From the NCBI GenBank assembly GCA_016717205.1, contig JADKGC010000003.1:124001-188000 (forward strand): 64,000 bases of DNA. The letters run 5' to 3'. Each line of letters starts with the position of its first letter. The first letter of the stretch is position 1. The position numbers and the translations under genes are program-made. The notes beneath the pieces are model-generated. The model had not been told where the DNA came from. It was given only the letters and a program-made list of their open reading frames with translations, and ran no database searches. The DNA is from Candidatus Flexifilum breve (GTDB lineage Bacteria; Chloroflexota; Anaerolineae; Aggregatilineales; Phototrophicaceae). Below, piece after piece: positions 28,838 to 38,594 of the stretch.

Positions 28838-28954
28838 TGGTCTTTCGAAAGTTTTGATGTAGGGGCAGACCTATGTGTCTGCCCGGTTTTAGGCGCACAC
28901 ACAGGTGCGCCCCTACACCCGTTCGTGGATTTGTTTCGAGAACCTATTTAAGCC
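28838..28954. repeat. Imperfect palindromic intergenic repeat, copy 2 (inverted relative to 7015)
   Basis: On the minus strand it reads GGCTTAAATAGGTTCTCGAAAC, then GTGTAGGGGCGCACCTGTGT, then ATAGGTCTGCCCCTACAT and ACTTTCGAAAG in pieces, closely matching 7015-7133. It begins three bases after the CPBP stop and may also serve as a 3' stem-loop for that mRNA. Confidence 0.75.
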
Positions 28955-28978
28955 AATGACTGTTTGTCAGCCAAAGGA

Positions 28979-29149
28979 CAAGGCAGGCCAGTAAGTGCGG
29001 AGAATGCCGTGAAACCGGGTTACCTGTCGGTCTTGGGCTTTTGCGGACGCGAAAAATCGCGTCCCTACACAACCACCTCTCGGAGGACGCATCATTGCGT
29101 CCGCCCGCCCCAAAAAGACTCTATGCTACGGAGCGATTGGCCTGCCTTG
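28979..29149. repeat. 171-bp element bounded by 12-bp inverted repeats
   Basis: CAAGGCAGGCCA (28979-28990) is the exact complement of 29138-29149. The interior holds short GGACGC/GCGTCC palindromes and no gene. It could be a small non-autonomous element next to the 28838 repeat. From 29150 to 29417 nothing was recognised. Confidence 0.45.
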
Positions 29150-29417
29150 GCCTGTTTTGTCGTATTTCGCACCCTGGCTTAGGCTGGTAACTAAAATGAC
29201 AACGCAGCGGATACACTTCTGAAATGTCGCGCTCCGGTCGTGAGATTCCTTGCTCGAATGCGTCAGCCGATAGGGGTTTGCCGCCAAACGATCTCCACGA
29301 TCAAGTAATCACATGCTCTGGCCCGCAGCAGACGAAGAGAATACGCCTATGAGCATGAGAATGGATAGTTTTCGCACCATATCAGGCGAACGGCGCTGAG
29401 ATCGGCTGAAAACACAC

Positions 29418-29445
29418 AGGCGCGGGGTAAATTCTCCCCGCGCCT
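29418..29445 (-). terminator. Intrinsic terminator of the minus-strand ABC operon
   Basis: AGGCGCGGGG and its perfect complement form a 10-bp, nearly all-GC stem with an 8-base loop, 28 bases beyond the stop of the solute-binding protein. On the minus strand it is followed by GTGTGTTTTC, a modest T run. Confidence 0.75.
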
Positions 29446-29472
29446 CGCGAACTAACTTGGCTTGGTTGAACC

Positions 29473-30787
<1,315 letters not shown>

Positions 30788-30877
30788 TCTTAAAGCTCCA
30801 GTCTGTAGATTCTATAATTTGCTCGATAAAAACGACTGTCACCGCTGCGGGTCACTTCATAGGCATGTCTCCCTGAG

Positions 30878-31741
30878 CTACCCCTTGATCCCGGTCGTAG
30901 CGATCCCCTGTACGAAATATTTCTGCAGCGCAAAAAACAGGATAAACGCGGGAATGACGGAGAGCGTGGACATCGCCAGTGCCCCACCCCAGTTGGAGAC
31001 CGCCCCGGCGTCGCCGACAAAGGTGCGCAGTGCGCGTGAGACGGTGAACGAGGCAGGTGTCGTGAGGTACAACAGTTGGTTGAAGAAATCGTCCCACGTC
31101 CACAGGAACGTGAAGAGCGCCGTCGTCACCAGCGCAGGCGTGGCGAGCGGCAGAATGATGCGCAGGTATACGCCGATCTTGCTGCACCCGTCGATGATGG
31201 CGGCCTCTTCGATCTCTTTGGGCAGCCCGCGCATAAACTGAACGAGCAAAAAGACGAAGAAAGCGTCCACGGCGAGGAACTTCGGCACGAGGATCGGCAG
31301 GTACGAGCCGACCCAACCGAACGAATTGAACATGATGTAGCGCGGCACGAGCGTGACGTGCGCCGGGAGCATCAGCGTGATCAACATGATGGCGAACCAG
31401 AAGCTGCGCCCCGAGAATTTCAGCCGGGCGAAAGCGTAAGCGGCCATCGAGCACGAGATGACATTGCCGACCACGGCGACGGCGCACATCATGAGCGAAT
31501 TGGCGAAGAAGGTCCCGAAGGTCGTCCCGGCGTAGCCGCGCCACCCGCTGATGTAATTCTCGAGGGTCAGAGCGACCGGAAACAGACTCGGATTGCTGAA
31601 GATCTGGTTGTTCGGCTTGAACGAGCTCATAATCATCCAGACAATCGGGTAAATCATCAGAATTCCGAGACTGATGATGAAGATATGGGTCAGACCGTGG
31701 CGAAACAAGCTTCCGGTTTTCATGCTAATCCCCGACGCCAT
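30878..31741 (-). CDS. Carbohydrate ABC transporter permease, MalG type
   Basis: The 287-residue inner-membrane protein has six hydrophobic segments, an N-terminal GLTHIFIISLGILMIYPIVW helix and the EAA loop EEAAIIDGCSKIGVYLRIILP. The C-terminal FALQKYFVQGIATTGIKG is typical of MalG-type components. Its start overlaps the MalF gene by 17 bases, so the pair is translationally coupled. It works with MalF (31725) and the binding protein (29473) to import a sugar, probably a rhamnose-containing compound given the divergent GH78 gene. No ATPase gene is present in the operon. Confidence 0.92.
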   Translation of the reverse strand: MASGISMKTGSLFRHGLTHIFIISLGILMIYPIVWMIMSSFKPNNQIFSNPSLFPVALTLENYISGWRGYAGTTFGTFFANSLMMCAVAVVGNVISCSMAAYAFARLKFSGRSFWFAIMLITLMLPAHVTLVPRYIMFNSFGWVGSYLPILVPKFLAVDAFFVFLLVQFMRGLPKEIEEAAIIDGCSKIGVYLRIILPLATPALVTTALFTFLWTWDDFFNQLLYLTTPASFTVSRALRTFVGDAGAVSNWGGALAMSTLSVIPAFILFFALQKYFVQGIATTGIKG

Positions 31742-32771
31742 AGTCGACCCAGAGACGCGATGACCGGAAGACGATCCCCGTCAACACGCCGATGATGAGC
31801 AGCAGTACCCAGGCCATCGCCGAGGCATAGCCCATCTCGTGATACGCCCAACCCTGAATGTACATATGCAGCGTGTAGAACAGTGTCGAATTCAGCACGC
31901 CGCCCCGCCCGCCGCCGATGACATACGCTTGAGTGAACGCTTGGAATGCGCCGATCATCTGAATGACCAGATTGAAGAGGATGACGGGCGACAGCAGCGG
32001 AATCGTCACACGGAAGAACTGCTGCACGCTGTTTGCGCCATCCACGCTCGCCGCGTCGTAATATTCGGACGGGATTTGCTTGAGCCCGGCGAGGAAAATG
32101 ATCATCGAGGAGCCGAACTGCCACACCGAGAGCAAAATCAGCGTGCCCAGCGCATAGTCGGGGCTGGTGATCCAACCGGGCAGATCGGTGAAGCCGAGCG
32201 CCGCCAGTGCGCCATTGATCAGACCATCACGTTCGAACAGCTTACGCCATAACACCGCCACCGCCAGTGACCCGCCGAGCAGCGTCGGAATGTAGTAGGC
32301 AGCGCGGTAAAACGGCACCCAGCGCAGTTTCTGATTCAGCAAGACCGCCACGCCCAGCGCGAAGATCAGCTTGAGCGGCACCGACACGAACACATAGTTG
32401 AATGTCACCGAGAGCGACTTCATGTAATACGGGTCGACGCGCATCACCTCACCCGAAGCCGTGGTGAATTCGGTGAGGCCGAAGAGCGACCCGAACATCT
32501 TCATATAGTTGCCGAGCCCAATAAATTGAGTTGCCGCGGGCTGCGTGAAGTCGTAATCAGTGAAACTGAGTACTAAAGAATAAGCCATCGGGTACACGGT
32601 CAGCAGAAAGAAGCCGATGAGCCACGGCGTGAGAAACAGATAGGCGACAGCATTGCGCCGTACATGTTCAGTTAGCCACGTCGTACTGCGCGCGAAGAAG
32701 CTGACGTTCGTCGCATCGCGCGGATCGGTTAGAGCGGGTGCGGCACTCGTACGGTTAGTCTCGCGCCCCAT
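31725..32771 (-). CDS. Carbohydrate ABC transporter permease, MalF type
   Basis: The protein is 348 residues, longer than the other MalF here because of an N-terminal cytosolic tail of ~40 residues (Thr/Ala/Asp-rich) before the first membrane segment (VAYLFLTPWLIGFFLLTVYP). The periplasmic stretch includes QFIGLGNYMKMFGS. The EAA loop reads YDAASVDGANSVQQFFRVTIP. It forms the channel with the overlapping MalG gene. The stop codon of the LacI regulator lies only five bases upstream, so regulator and transporter share a transcript. Confidence 0.92.
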   Translation of the reverse strand: MGRETNRTSAAPALTDPRDATNVSFFARSTTWLTEHVRRNAVAYLFLTPWLIGFFLLTVYPMAYSLVLSFTDYDFTQPAATQFIGLGNYMKMFGSLFGLTEFTTASGEVMRVDPYYMKSLSVTFNYVFVSVPLKLIFALGVAVLLNQKLRWVPFYRAAYYIPTLLGGSLAVAVLWRKLFERDGLINGALAALGFTDLPGWITSPDYALGTLILLSVWQFGSSMIIFLAGLKQIPSEYYDAASVDGANSVQQFFRVTIPLLSPVILFNLVIQMIGAFQAFTQAYVIGGGRGGVLNSTLFYTLHMYIQGWAYHEMGYASAMAWVLLLIIGVLTGIVFRSSRLWVDYGVGD

Positions 32772-32776
32772 GCGCC

Positions 32777-33811
32777 CTAGCCTTTCCCCGGTGGGCGCAC
32801 CGGGCCAGTGGACTCGCGGATGATCAACTCCACTTCGGCGGCGGTCACCTGCCGCGGGAGATCCGGTTCGGCGAAACGCTGGAGCAGCAAATGCACGGCA
32901 TCCCGCCCACTCTGCGCCGCCATACCCGACACCGTCGTCAAACGCGGCATGGTATAGGTGGCAAAGGGAATGTCGTCGAAGCCCGCCACCGACAGGTCGC
33001 CGGGGATGGACAGGCCGAGATCACCCGCGGCGCGCATCACCGGGATGGCCAGCATGTCGTTGATCGTCAGCAGCGCTGTGGGGCGATCATCTTGCTGCAG
33101 CAGGGTATACGCCGCGGTATACGCATCGTGCATCTGATCGCTGCAATGCACTTCAAAGCGGCGGCTGTCCGACAAACCAGCTTCATCCAGCGTCTGCCGG
33201 TAAGCGGTCAAACGATCCACGCCCTGCCCTTCGCTGGTCACCCCGTAGATGAAGCCGATCTTCCGGTGCCCGAGGTCGAACAGGTGCTGCATGAGCGCCC
33301 GCGTTCCGCTCGAATAACCATGCATGACGACATCGAACTCGGCGGCGCTGGCGGTGATCTCGACAATCGGCTGCCCGGATTTGCGCAGATAGTCACTGAG
33401 CATCGGCAGCATGTACTTCACCGCCGCCAGCAAAATGAACCCTTCAACGCGCTGGCGCGTGAGTTCGCGCACCGTGTAGAGTCCCTGACGCTCATCCAGC
33501 GGGTTGTGGTACAGGTGGAGGCTGTAACCCGCTTCGCGCAGCGCTTCGGTGATGCCCGTCAGCGTCTGCCAGAAGAACGGATTCTCGATGACCGGGATGA
33601 TCACGCCGACGATATTGGTGTTCCCTCGGCGCAGGGCCTGCGCCCGCGCATCCGGTTCATAGCCCAAATCGGCGATGGCCTGCATCACGCGCTGGCGAGT
33701 CTCATCCGAGATCGCGATCTTCAGGTCATCCTGATCGTTCAATACATAGGAAACCGTTGAACGGGAAACCCCGGCTTTTTCGGCAACATCTTTTTGGGTT
33801 GGTCGTCTCAT
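32777..33811 (-). CDS. LacI-family transcriptional regulator
   Basis: The protein is 344 residues. The N-terminal LacI helix-turn-helix is clear (TQKDVAEKAGVSRSTVSYVL, residues ~4-23, followed by a hinge with DLGYEPDARAQALRRG). A periplasmic-binding-type ligand domain follows (NIVGVIIPVIENPFFWQTL, FIYGVTSEGQGVDRL, VAGFDDIPFATYTMPRLTTV). It heads the ABC operon and is divergent from the GH78 gene, so it most likely controls both from the ~170-base shared region. The inducer is probably rhamnose or a rhamnosyl sugar; this is inference from neighbours. Confidence 0.93.
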   Translation of the reverse strand: MRRPTQKDVAEKAGVSRSTVSYVLNDQDDLKIAISDETRQRVMQAIADLGYEPDARAQALRRGNTNIVGVIIPVIENPFFWQTLTGITEALREAGYSLHLYHNPLDERQGLYTVRELTRQRVEGFILLAAVKYMLPMLSDYLRKSGQPIVEITASAAEFDVVMHGYSSGTRALMQHLFDLGHRKIGFIYGVTSEGQGVDRLTAYRQTLDEAGLSDSRRFEVHCSDQMHDAYTAAYTLLQQDDRPTALLTINDMLAIPVMRAAGDLGLSIPGDLSVAGFDDIPFATYTMPRLTTVSGMAAQSGRDAVHLLLQRFAEPDLPRQVTAAEVELIIRESTGPVRPPGKG

Positions 33812-33982
33812 AAAATTCAGTGTATTATCTATTGAATCGTGTCGATTGGCACGTGTGAATTCAGTCTAGCGTCACTTTGGAATGCTGTCAAGTCAGTCAC
33901 CGCCGTGCGACTGGGACGCAGTCTCCTGCCCGATCTGGCAAAGCTGGCGCTGAGAAGTGACAATCCCTGTCCATGGACAAGG

Positions 33983-36700
33983 ATGAAGACGACCGACGAG
34001 GTATGTGTGAAGATCAGCCACTTAAAAACCAACCACAGCGCCAATCCTCTGGGGTTCGCGCTCGATCAGCCAACTTTCTCGTGGATCGTCGAGGATACAA
34101 CCGATCAAATTCAGACCGCCGCTCAGGTGCTGATCAGTCTCGATCCCAACTTTCAGCACGTGATCTTCGACAGCGGTAAGGTGGAGGGGGGCAGCATCGA
34201 CAGCTTAGCGTTCCGCCCGCCGCTCACGCTCCAACCGCGGACGCGCTATTTCTGGCAAGTCTACGTGTGGGGCGAGACCGAATCCGCTGAGAGCCCGACC
34301 GCGTGGTTCGAAACAGCCAAGCTCGATGAGCCGTGGCGCGCGCAGTGGATCACCCCGGATTGGGACGACACTAATCTGCATCCCCTGCTCTACCGCCAGT
34401 TTGATCTGCCTGCTCCGGTCGTCGCTGCGCGCGCCTACATCTGCGGGTTGGGCTTGTACCACTGTGAGCTGAACAGGCAGAAGGTCGGCAGCGAGTATCT
34501 CACTCCCTACTGCAACGCCTACGACCAGTGGCTTCAGTACCAAACCTTTGACATCACCGATCAACTGCACGTTGGCGCAAACCTGATTTCGGTGATGCTG
34601 GGCAACGGCTGGTACAAGGGGCGCTATGGCGCGAATGGCGGCGTCGCCGCCTTCTACGGCGATCGCTTTGCCCTGATCTGCGAATTACGCATCACGCTCG
34701 CGAACGGCGAAGAAGTGATCGTCAGCAGCGATTCAACGTGGCAAGCCCAACCCTCCCCCGTCATCGCTAGCGATATCTTTGATGGTGAAATGTTCGACGC
34801 GCGCATCTCGAAAGCGATCAGCCCCAACCAGAGTGTCGGAGTGCAGCCCATCGCGCTCGATATGAGCCGCCTGCAGGCGCGGCGCTCGCTGCCTGTGCGC
34901 ATCAACGAAGAGCTGAAGCCGCTGGAGTTACTCCACACCCCAGCGGGTGAAACGGTGCTCGACATGGGCCAGAATCTGACGGGCTGGATGCGCTTTCGCA
35001 CCTGTGCGCCCGCCGGAACGCGGATTCATCTGCAATTCGGCGAACTGCTGCAGGATGGCAGCTTCTTCCGCGACAATTTACGGACGGCAAAAGCCGAATA
35101 TGTCTACATCGCCGATGGCACAGAGGCCACAGTCGAACCCTATTTCACCTTCTTCGGCTTCCGCTACGTGAAAATCACGGGCTGGGGGGGCGAAATCAAC
35201 CTCGACGACTTCACAGTTTGCGTGGTGTATTCGCAGATGGACTTGATTGGCGAGATCGAAACATCCAACCCGAAGGTCAACCAGCTCATTCGCAATGCGC
35301 TGTGGAGTCAAAAGGGGAACTTCCTCGACATTCCCACCGACTGCCCACAGCGCGATGAGCGGCTCGGGTGGACGGGCGATCTGCAGGTGTTTGCCGGGAC
35401 GGCCTGCTTCAACATGGATGCAACCGCATTTCTGAGCAAGTTCGCCAATGACCTCGGCAAAGAGCAGGCCAAGCTCGGCGGCATGGTCCCGCACATTGTG
35501 CCGATGGTCAACCTGAACAAAGGCGGTTCGACCGCCTGGGGCGATGTCGCGACGATTCTGCCGTGGACGCTCTACCAGTTTTACGGCGACGTTGCCCTAC
35601 TGGAGGCGCAGTTTGCGAGCATGCGCGCGTGGGTCGATCACATCCAGCGGATTGACAATGCAACGGGTGGGCGGCGCTTGTGGACAGAGGGCGAACACTT
35701 CGGCGACTGGCTGGCGCTCGACGCCTCCGATCCGGCATCGCGCAAAGGCGGTACGCCGCACGACTTCATCGCCTCCGCCTTCTACTGCTATTCGGCACGC
35801 TTGGTGGCACAAGCCGCAGCCGTGCTCGGCCTGCTCGAAACGGCAGAAACCTACTCTTGGCTCTCCATCGAAATCAAAACCGCCATTCAGCGCGAGTTCT
35901 TCACGCCGACCGGACGCCTCGCCGTCCCCACCCAGACGGGCTATCTGCTCGCGCTGTACATGGATCTCGTCCCGGACGAGCACCGCGACCGGGTGGAGCG
36001 TGATTTCATCGACCGGATGCGGCAGGACAACGTGCACCTGCGCACCGGGTTCGTCGGCACGCCGTACCTATGCCGGGTGCTGTCGAACATTGGCGCAAAT
36101 GACCTCGCCTACCGCCTGCTGCTCAATGAAGATTCGCCCTCGTGGCTGTACGCGGTCAACCTCGGCGCGACGACCATCTGGGAACGCTGGAACTCGCTCA
36201 ACCCCGACGGTTCGATTCGCTCACCCAAGCCGAATTCGCTTGACCCCGACGGTTCGAGCCGTTCCGCCAAGATGAATTCGCTCAATCACTACGCCTACGG
36301 CTCGATTGTCGAATGGATGTACCGCGACATGTGCGGTCTCAATCCGGCGGCGGCGGGCTTCCGTTCCGCGACGATTGCTCCAAAACCGGATCCAGCGCTG
36401 CGCTGGGCGAAAGCCCGCTATCGGTCCGCCGCTGGCCTCTATGCGAGCGGCTGGCACCTTGACGAGTCGGGGCTGATCACCATCAACATCACCATTCCGT
36501 TCAATGCCACGGCGCACGTCGTTCTGCCCAAGGCCGAAGGCGGCACGATCCTGCTCAACGATCACCCGCTCACAGCGGGTGACCAGATCGGGCAGAACTG
36601 GGAAGTCACGCTCGGCGCGGGGCACTTCACGATCATTTACCCCTTTTTGCCAGCAGACGTGCGCACCAAGACAGTCATATCATCCAGCGGCTCAACATAA
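33983..36700 (+). CDS. GH78 alpha-L-rhamnosidase
   Basis: The protein is about 905 residues. The frame extends up to 33839, but the family N-terminus (KISHLKTNHSANPLGFALDQ) begins next to ATG 33983 or GTG 34007. Domains in order: Ig-like N-domain; jelly-roll CBM67-like lectin domain (AYICGLGLYHCELNRQKVGS); Bac_rhamnosid domain (GETVLDMGQNLTGWMRF); six-hairpin catalytic barrel with IPTDCPQRDERLGWTGDLQV carrying the catalytic Glu; and a C-terminal beta domain. No signal peptide is visible, so it should cleave imported alpha-L-rhamnosides in the cytosol. It is divergent from the LacI-ABC operon and upstream of a Gfo/Idh dehydrogenase. A 42-bp tandem duplication sits inside the barrel. Confidence 0.92.
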   Translation: MKTTDEVCVKISHLKTNHSANPLGFALDQPTFSWIVEDTTDQIQTAAQVLISLDPNFQHVIFDSGKVEGGSIDSLAFRPPLTLQPRTRYFWQVYVWGETESAESPTAWFETAKLDEPWRAQWITPDWDDTNLHPLLYRQFDLPAPVVAARAYICGLGLYHCELNRQKVGSEYLTPYCNAYDQWLQYQTFDITDQLHVGANLISVMLGNGWYKGRYGANGGVAAFYGDRFALICELRITLANGEEVIVSSDSTWQAQPSPVIASDIFDGEMFDARISKAISPNQSVGVQPIALDMSRLQARRSLPVRINEELKPLELLHTPAGETVLDMGQNLTGWMRFRTCAPAGTRIHLQFGELLQDGSFFRDNLRTAKAEYVYIADGTEATVEPYFTFFGFRYVKITGWGGEINLDDFTVCVVYSQMDLIGEIETSNPKVNQLIRNALWSQKGNFLDIPTDCPQRDERLGWTGDLQVFAGTACFNMDATAFLSKFANDLGKEQAKLGGMVPHIVPMVNLNKGGSTAWGDVATILPWTLYQFYGDVALLEAQFASMRAWVDHIQRIDNATGGRRLWTEGEHFGDWLALDASDPASRKGGTPHDFIASAFYCYSARLVAQAAAVLGLLETAETYSWLSIEIKTAIQREFFTPTGRLAVPTQTGYLLALYMDLVPDEHRDRVERDFIDRMRQDNVHLRTGFVGTPYLCRVLSNIGANDLAYRLLLNEDSPSWLYAVNLGATTIWERWNSLNPDGSIRSPKPNSLDPDGSSRSAKMNSLNHYAYGSIVEWMYRDMCGLNPAAAGFRSATIAPKPDPALRWAKARYRSAAGLYASGWHLDESGLITINITIPFNATAHVVLPKAEGGTILLNDHPLTAGDQIGQNWEVTLGAGHFTIIYPFLPADVRTKTVISSSGST
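36191..36274 (+). repeat. 42-bp tandem duplication within the GH78 gene
   Basis: Two 14-codon units (NSLNPDGSIRSPKP and NSLDPDGSSRSAKM) stand in tandem before NSLNHYAYGS. Family members normally have one NSL-PDGS-x-MNS segment here. The units are in frame and the catalytic domain stays open. Confidence 0.8.
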
Positions 36701-36749
36701 CGAGTCGCTGGATAGACCAACATCATTTTCTTGTCTAAAGGGGGCTTTC

Positions 36750-38051
36750 ATGGCGGAGAAGAAGCGGTATGCGCTGGTGGGAACGGGTTCACGGGCAGCG
36801 ATGTATATTGATGCCCTGACGACGACCTTTGCGGAGGTCGGCGAGCTAGTCGCCCTGTGCGATATCAGTCAGGTGCGCATGGCGTGGTACAACACCCAGC
36901 TAGAGACTCAGGGTTTGCCACCGCTGCCCACCTACCCCGCCGAACAGTTCGAGCAGATGCTCCGCGACACGCACCCGGATACGGTGATCGTGTGCACCAT
37001 TGACGCCACACATCACCATTACATCACCCGAGCGCTGGACTTGGGCTGTGATGTGATCACCGAGAAGCCCATGACCACCAACCTCGATGCGCTTAGGGCG
37101 ATCTACGCAGCCATTGAGCGCACCGGCAAAAGCCTGCGCGTAACGTTCAACTATCGCTATGCCCCGGCGTACACGCGCCTGCGCGAAGTCATCGCCAAAG
37201 GCACGGTCGGGCGACCGCTCGCCGTCGATTTCTCGTGGCTGCTCGACACGAGTCATGGCGCGGATTACTTCCGCCGCTGGCATCGCGAAAAGGCAAACAG
37301 CGGCGGGTTGCTCGTGCACAAGGCCACGCACCACTTTGATCTCGTGAACTGGTGGATCGATTCGTATCCACAGGACGTGTTCGCGATGGGTGATCTGCTG
37401 TTTTATGGGCGTGCCAATGCCGAAGCGCGCGGGGAACACTACCCTTATCACCGCTATACCGGGGTCGAGGCCGCGAAAACCGATCCGTTTGCGCTCTCAC
37501 TGGACGATACCGCCGTCTTTCGTGGCTTGTACCTCGCCGCCGAAGCCGAAACCGGCTACCTCCGGGATCGCAACGTATTCGGCGAACCCATCACCATTGA
37601 AGATACGATGAACGTGACCGTGCGCTATCAGAACGGTGTACTCCTATCCTACTGCCTAATCGCCTACAACCCATGGGAAGGACTGCGGGTTGCTATCACC
37701 GGGACACGCGGACGCGTTGAACTGGACATTGTCGAGAATATCAATCACTTGCAGGGTGATGGAGCCGCCAAAGCCAGTAAAAGCGCGTTCAAGTCGGCCA
37801 CCATGCGCGTGCATCCCATGTTCGGCGAGAGTTTCGAAGTTGAGGTGGATGCGGGCGAAGGTGGGCACGGCGGCGCTGACCCGGTTATGCTGAAGCATCT
37901 GCTGTCCCCCAACCCACCGCCAGACCCGTTTCAGCGCGCCGCCTCGCACCTTGATGGCGCGGCGTCGATCCTCGTGGGCATCAGCGCCAACATCGCTATG
38001 CAGCAGGGCAAAATGATCCACATTCCGGATCTATTTCCACTCACGAGGTAA
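36750..38051 (+). CDS. Gfo/Idh/MocA-family NAD(P)-dependent oxidoreductase
   Basis: The protein is 433 residues from ATG 36750, which has AAAGGGGG upstream; the longer frame overlaps the GH78 gene and is not used. The Rossmann motif is YALVGTGSRAAMYIDAL. The EKP motif appears as VITEKPMTTN (about residue 107) and is followed by FNYRYAPAYTRLREV. The C-terminal substrate domain has GGLLVHKATHHFDLVNWW with the catalytic His/Asp region. The family oxidises or reduces sugars and sugar derivatives. Placed 49 bases after the rhamnosidase gene, it probably processes the released sugar or aglycone. Its stop at 38051 ends the plus-strand unit. Confidence 0.88.
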   Translation: MAEKKRYALVGTGSRAAMYIDALTTTFAEVGELVALCDISQVRMAWYNTQLETQGLPPLPTYPAEQFEQMLRDTHPDTVIVCTIDATHHHYITRALDLGCDVITEKPMTTNLDALRAIYAAIERTGKSLRVTFNYRYAPAYTRLREVIAKGTVGRPLAVDFSWLLDTSHGADYFRRWHREKANSGGLLVHKATHHFDLVNWWIDSYPQDVFAMGDLLFYGRANAEARGEHYPYHRYTGVEAAKTDPFALSLDDTAVFRGLYLAAEAETGYLRDRNVFGEPITIEDTMNVTVRYQNGVLLSYCLIAYNPWEGLRVAITGTRGRVELDIVENINHLQGDGAAKASKSAFKSATMRVHPMFGESFEVEVDAGEGGHGGADPVMLKHLLSPNPPPDPFQRAASHLDGAASILVGISANIAMQQGKMIHIPDLFPLTR

Positions 38052-38145
38052 CCCGTGTACGACTTTTCGGGAGAAGTGGTAGGGCGCGAAAAGCTTGTAG
38101 TGGTAAAGTGCTCAGTTGCAGAGACGGGTTGAGACCGTAATATCA

Positions 38146-38364
38146 ACGTCAGTTAGGGATAAAGCAGCCGAGTGGCGACGAATTTGCGTGACTGCCGTGT
38201 GTATCCGACCCCACCCCCGGCCCTTCCCCGAATTCGGGGAGGGGAGACAGATAAGTGCGTCTGTGTAGGGACGAGGCATGCCTCGTCCTGAGCGGTTTGG
38301 TGGGTGATCGCAATATGGGCGCAGGTGCGGCTGGATCGACAAGCAGCTTATCCCTAATTGACGT
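38146..38364. mobile_element. MITE-like element with ~17-bp inverted ends
   Basis: ACGTCAGTTAGGGATAA (38146) and the complement of the right end (ACGTCAATTAGGGATAA, ending 38364) differ at one base. The 219-bp interior has no gene. It carries two perfect palindromes, TCCCCGAATTCGGGGA (38225-38240) and GGACGAGGCATGCCTCGTCC (38269-38288). No clear target duplication was found. It may be a non-autonomous transposon. The stretch 38052-38145 shows nothing. Confidence 0.55.
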
Positions 38365-38452
38365 GATTATCAGGGGCATGAGGCCATGGACTGATCCTGA
38401 AATGGTGACACAAGAATTGTCCGCTAGACTGAATGAAAGAGGGGACAGGAAG

Positions 38453-38585
38453 ATGAAGAGACGACAGCAATACACGTAAGCGTTTCGACGTGAAGTGCTG
38501 CGATTGGCAGAAGACACGGAAAAGTAGGCATAGGGTGAATCCTTCGCTTGGAATAGCAAAACACCCTATCCAGCAGCGCTGTTCT
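38453..38585 (+). pseudogene. Decayed IS3-family transposase OrfA remnant
   Basis: The start reads MKRRQQYT, then a stop codon, then AFRREVLRLAEDTEK, then two more stops. A frame-shifted LGIAKHPIQQ block follows. This matches the helix-turn-helix N-terminus of IS3-type OrfA proteins (arginine-rich start, FK-EAVRLA, LGIA). It has at least three stops and one shift and no OrfB follows, so it is a dead fragment. About 50 bases upstream, CTGATCCTGAAATGGTGACA may be part of the old left end. Confidence 0.6.
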
Positions 38586-38594
38586 TGAGTCAGG

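Noticed and set aside
33812..33982. LacI operator in the divergent LacI/GH78 region
   Set aside because: An imperfect inverted pattern around GAATCGTGTCGATTGG was seen, but its symmetry was too poor to call a site.
36504..36749. N-terminal extension of the Gfo/Idh gene overlapping the GH78 gene
   Set aside because: ATG 36750 has a strong ribosome site and begins exactly at the Rossmann fold. The extension is GH78 antiphase sequence.
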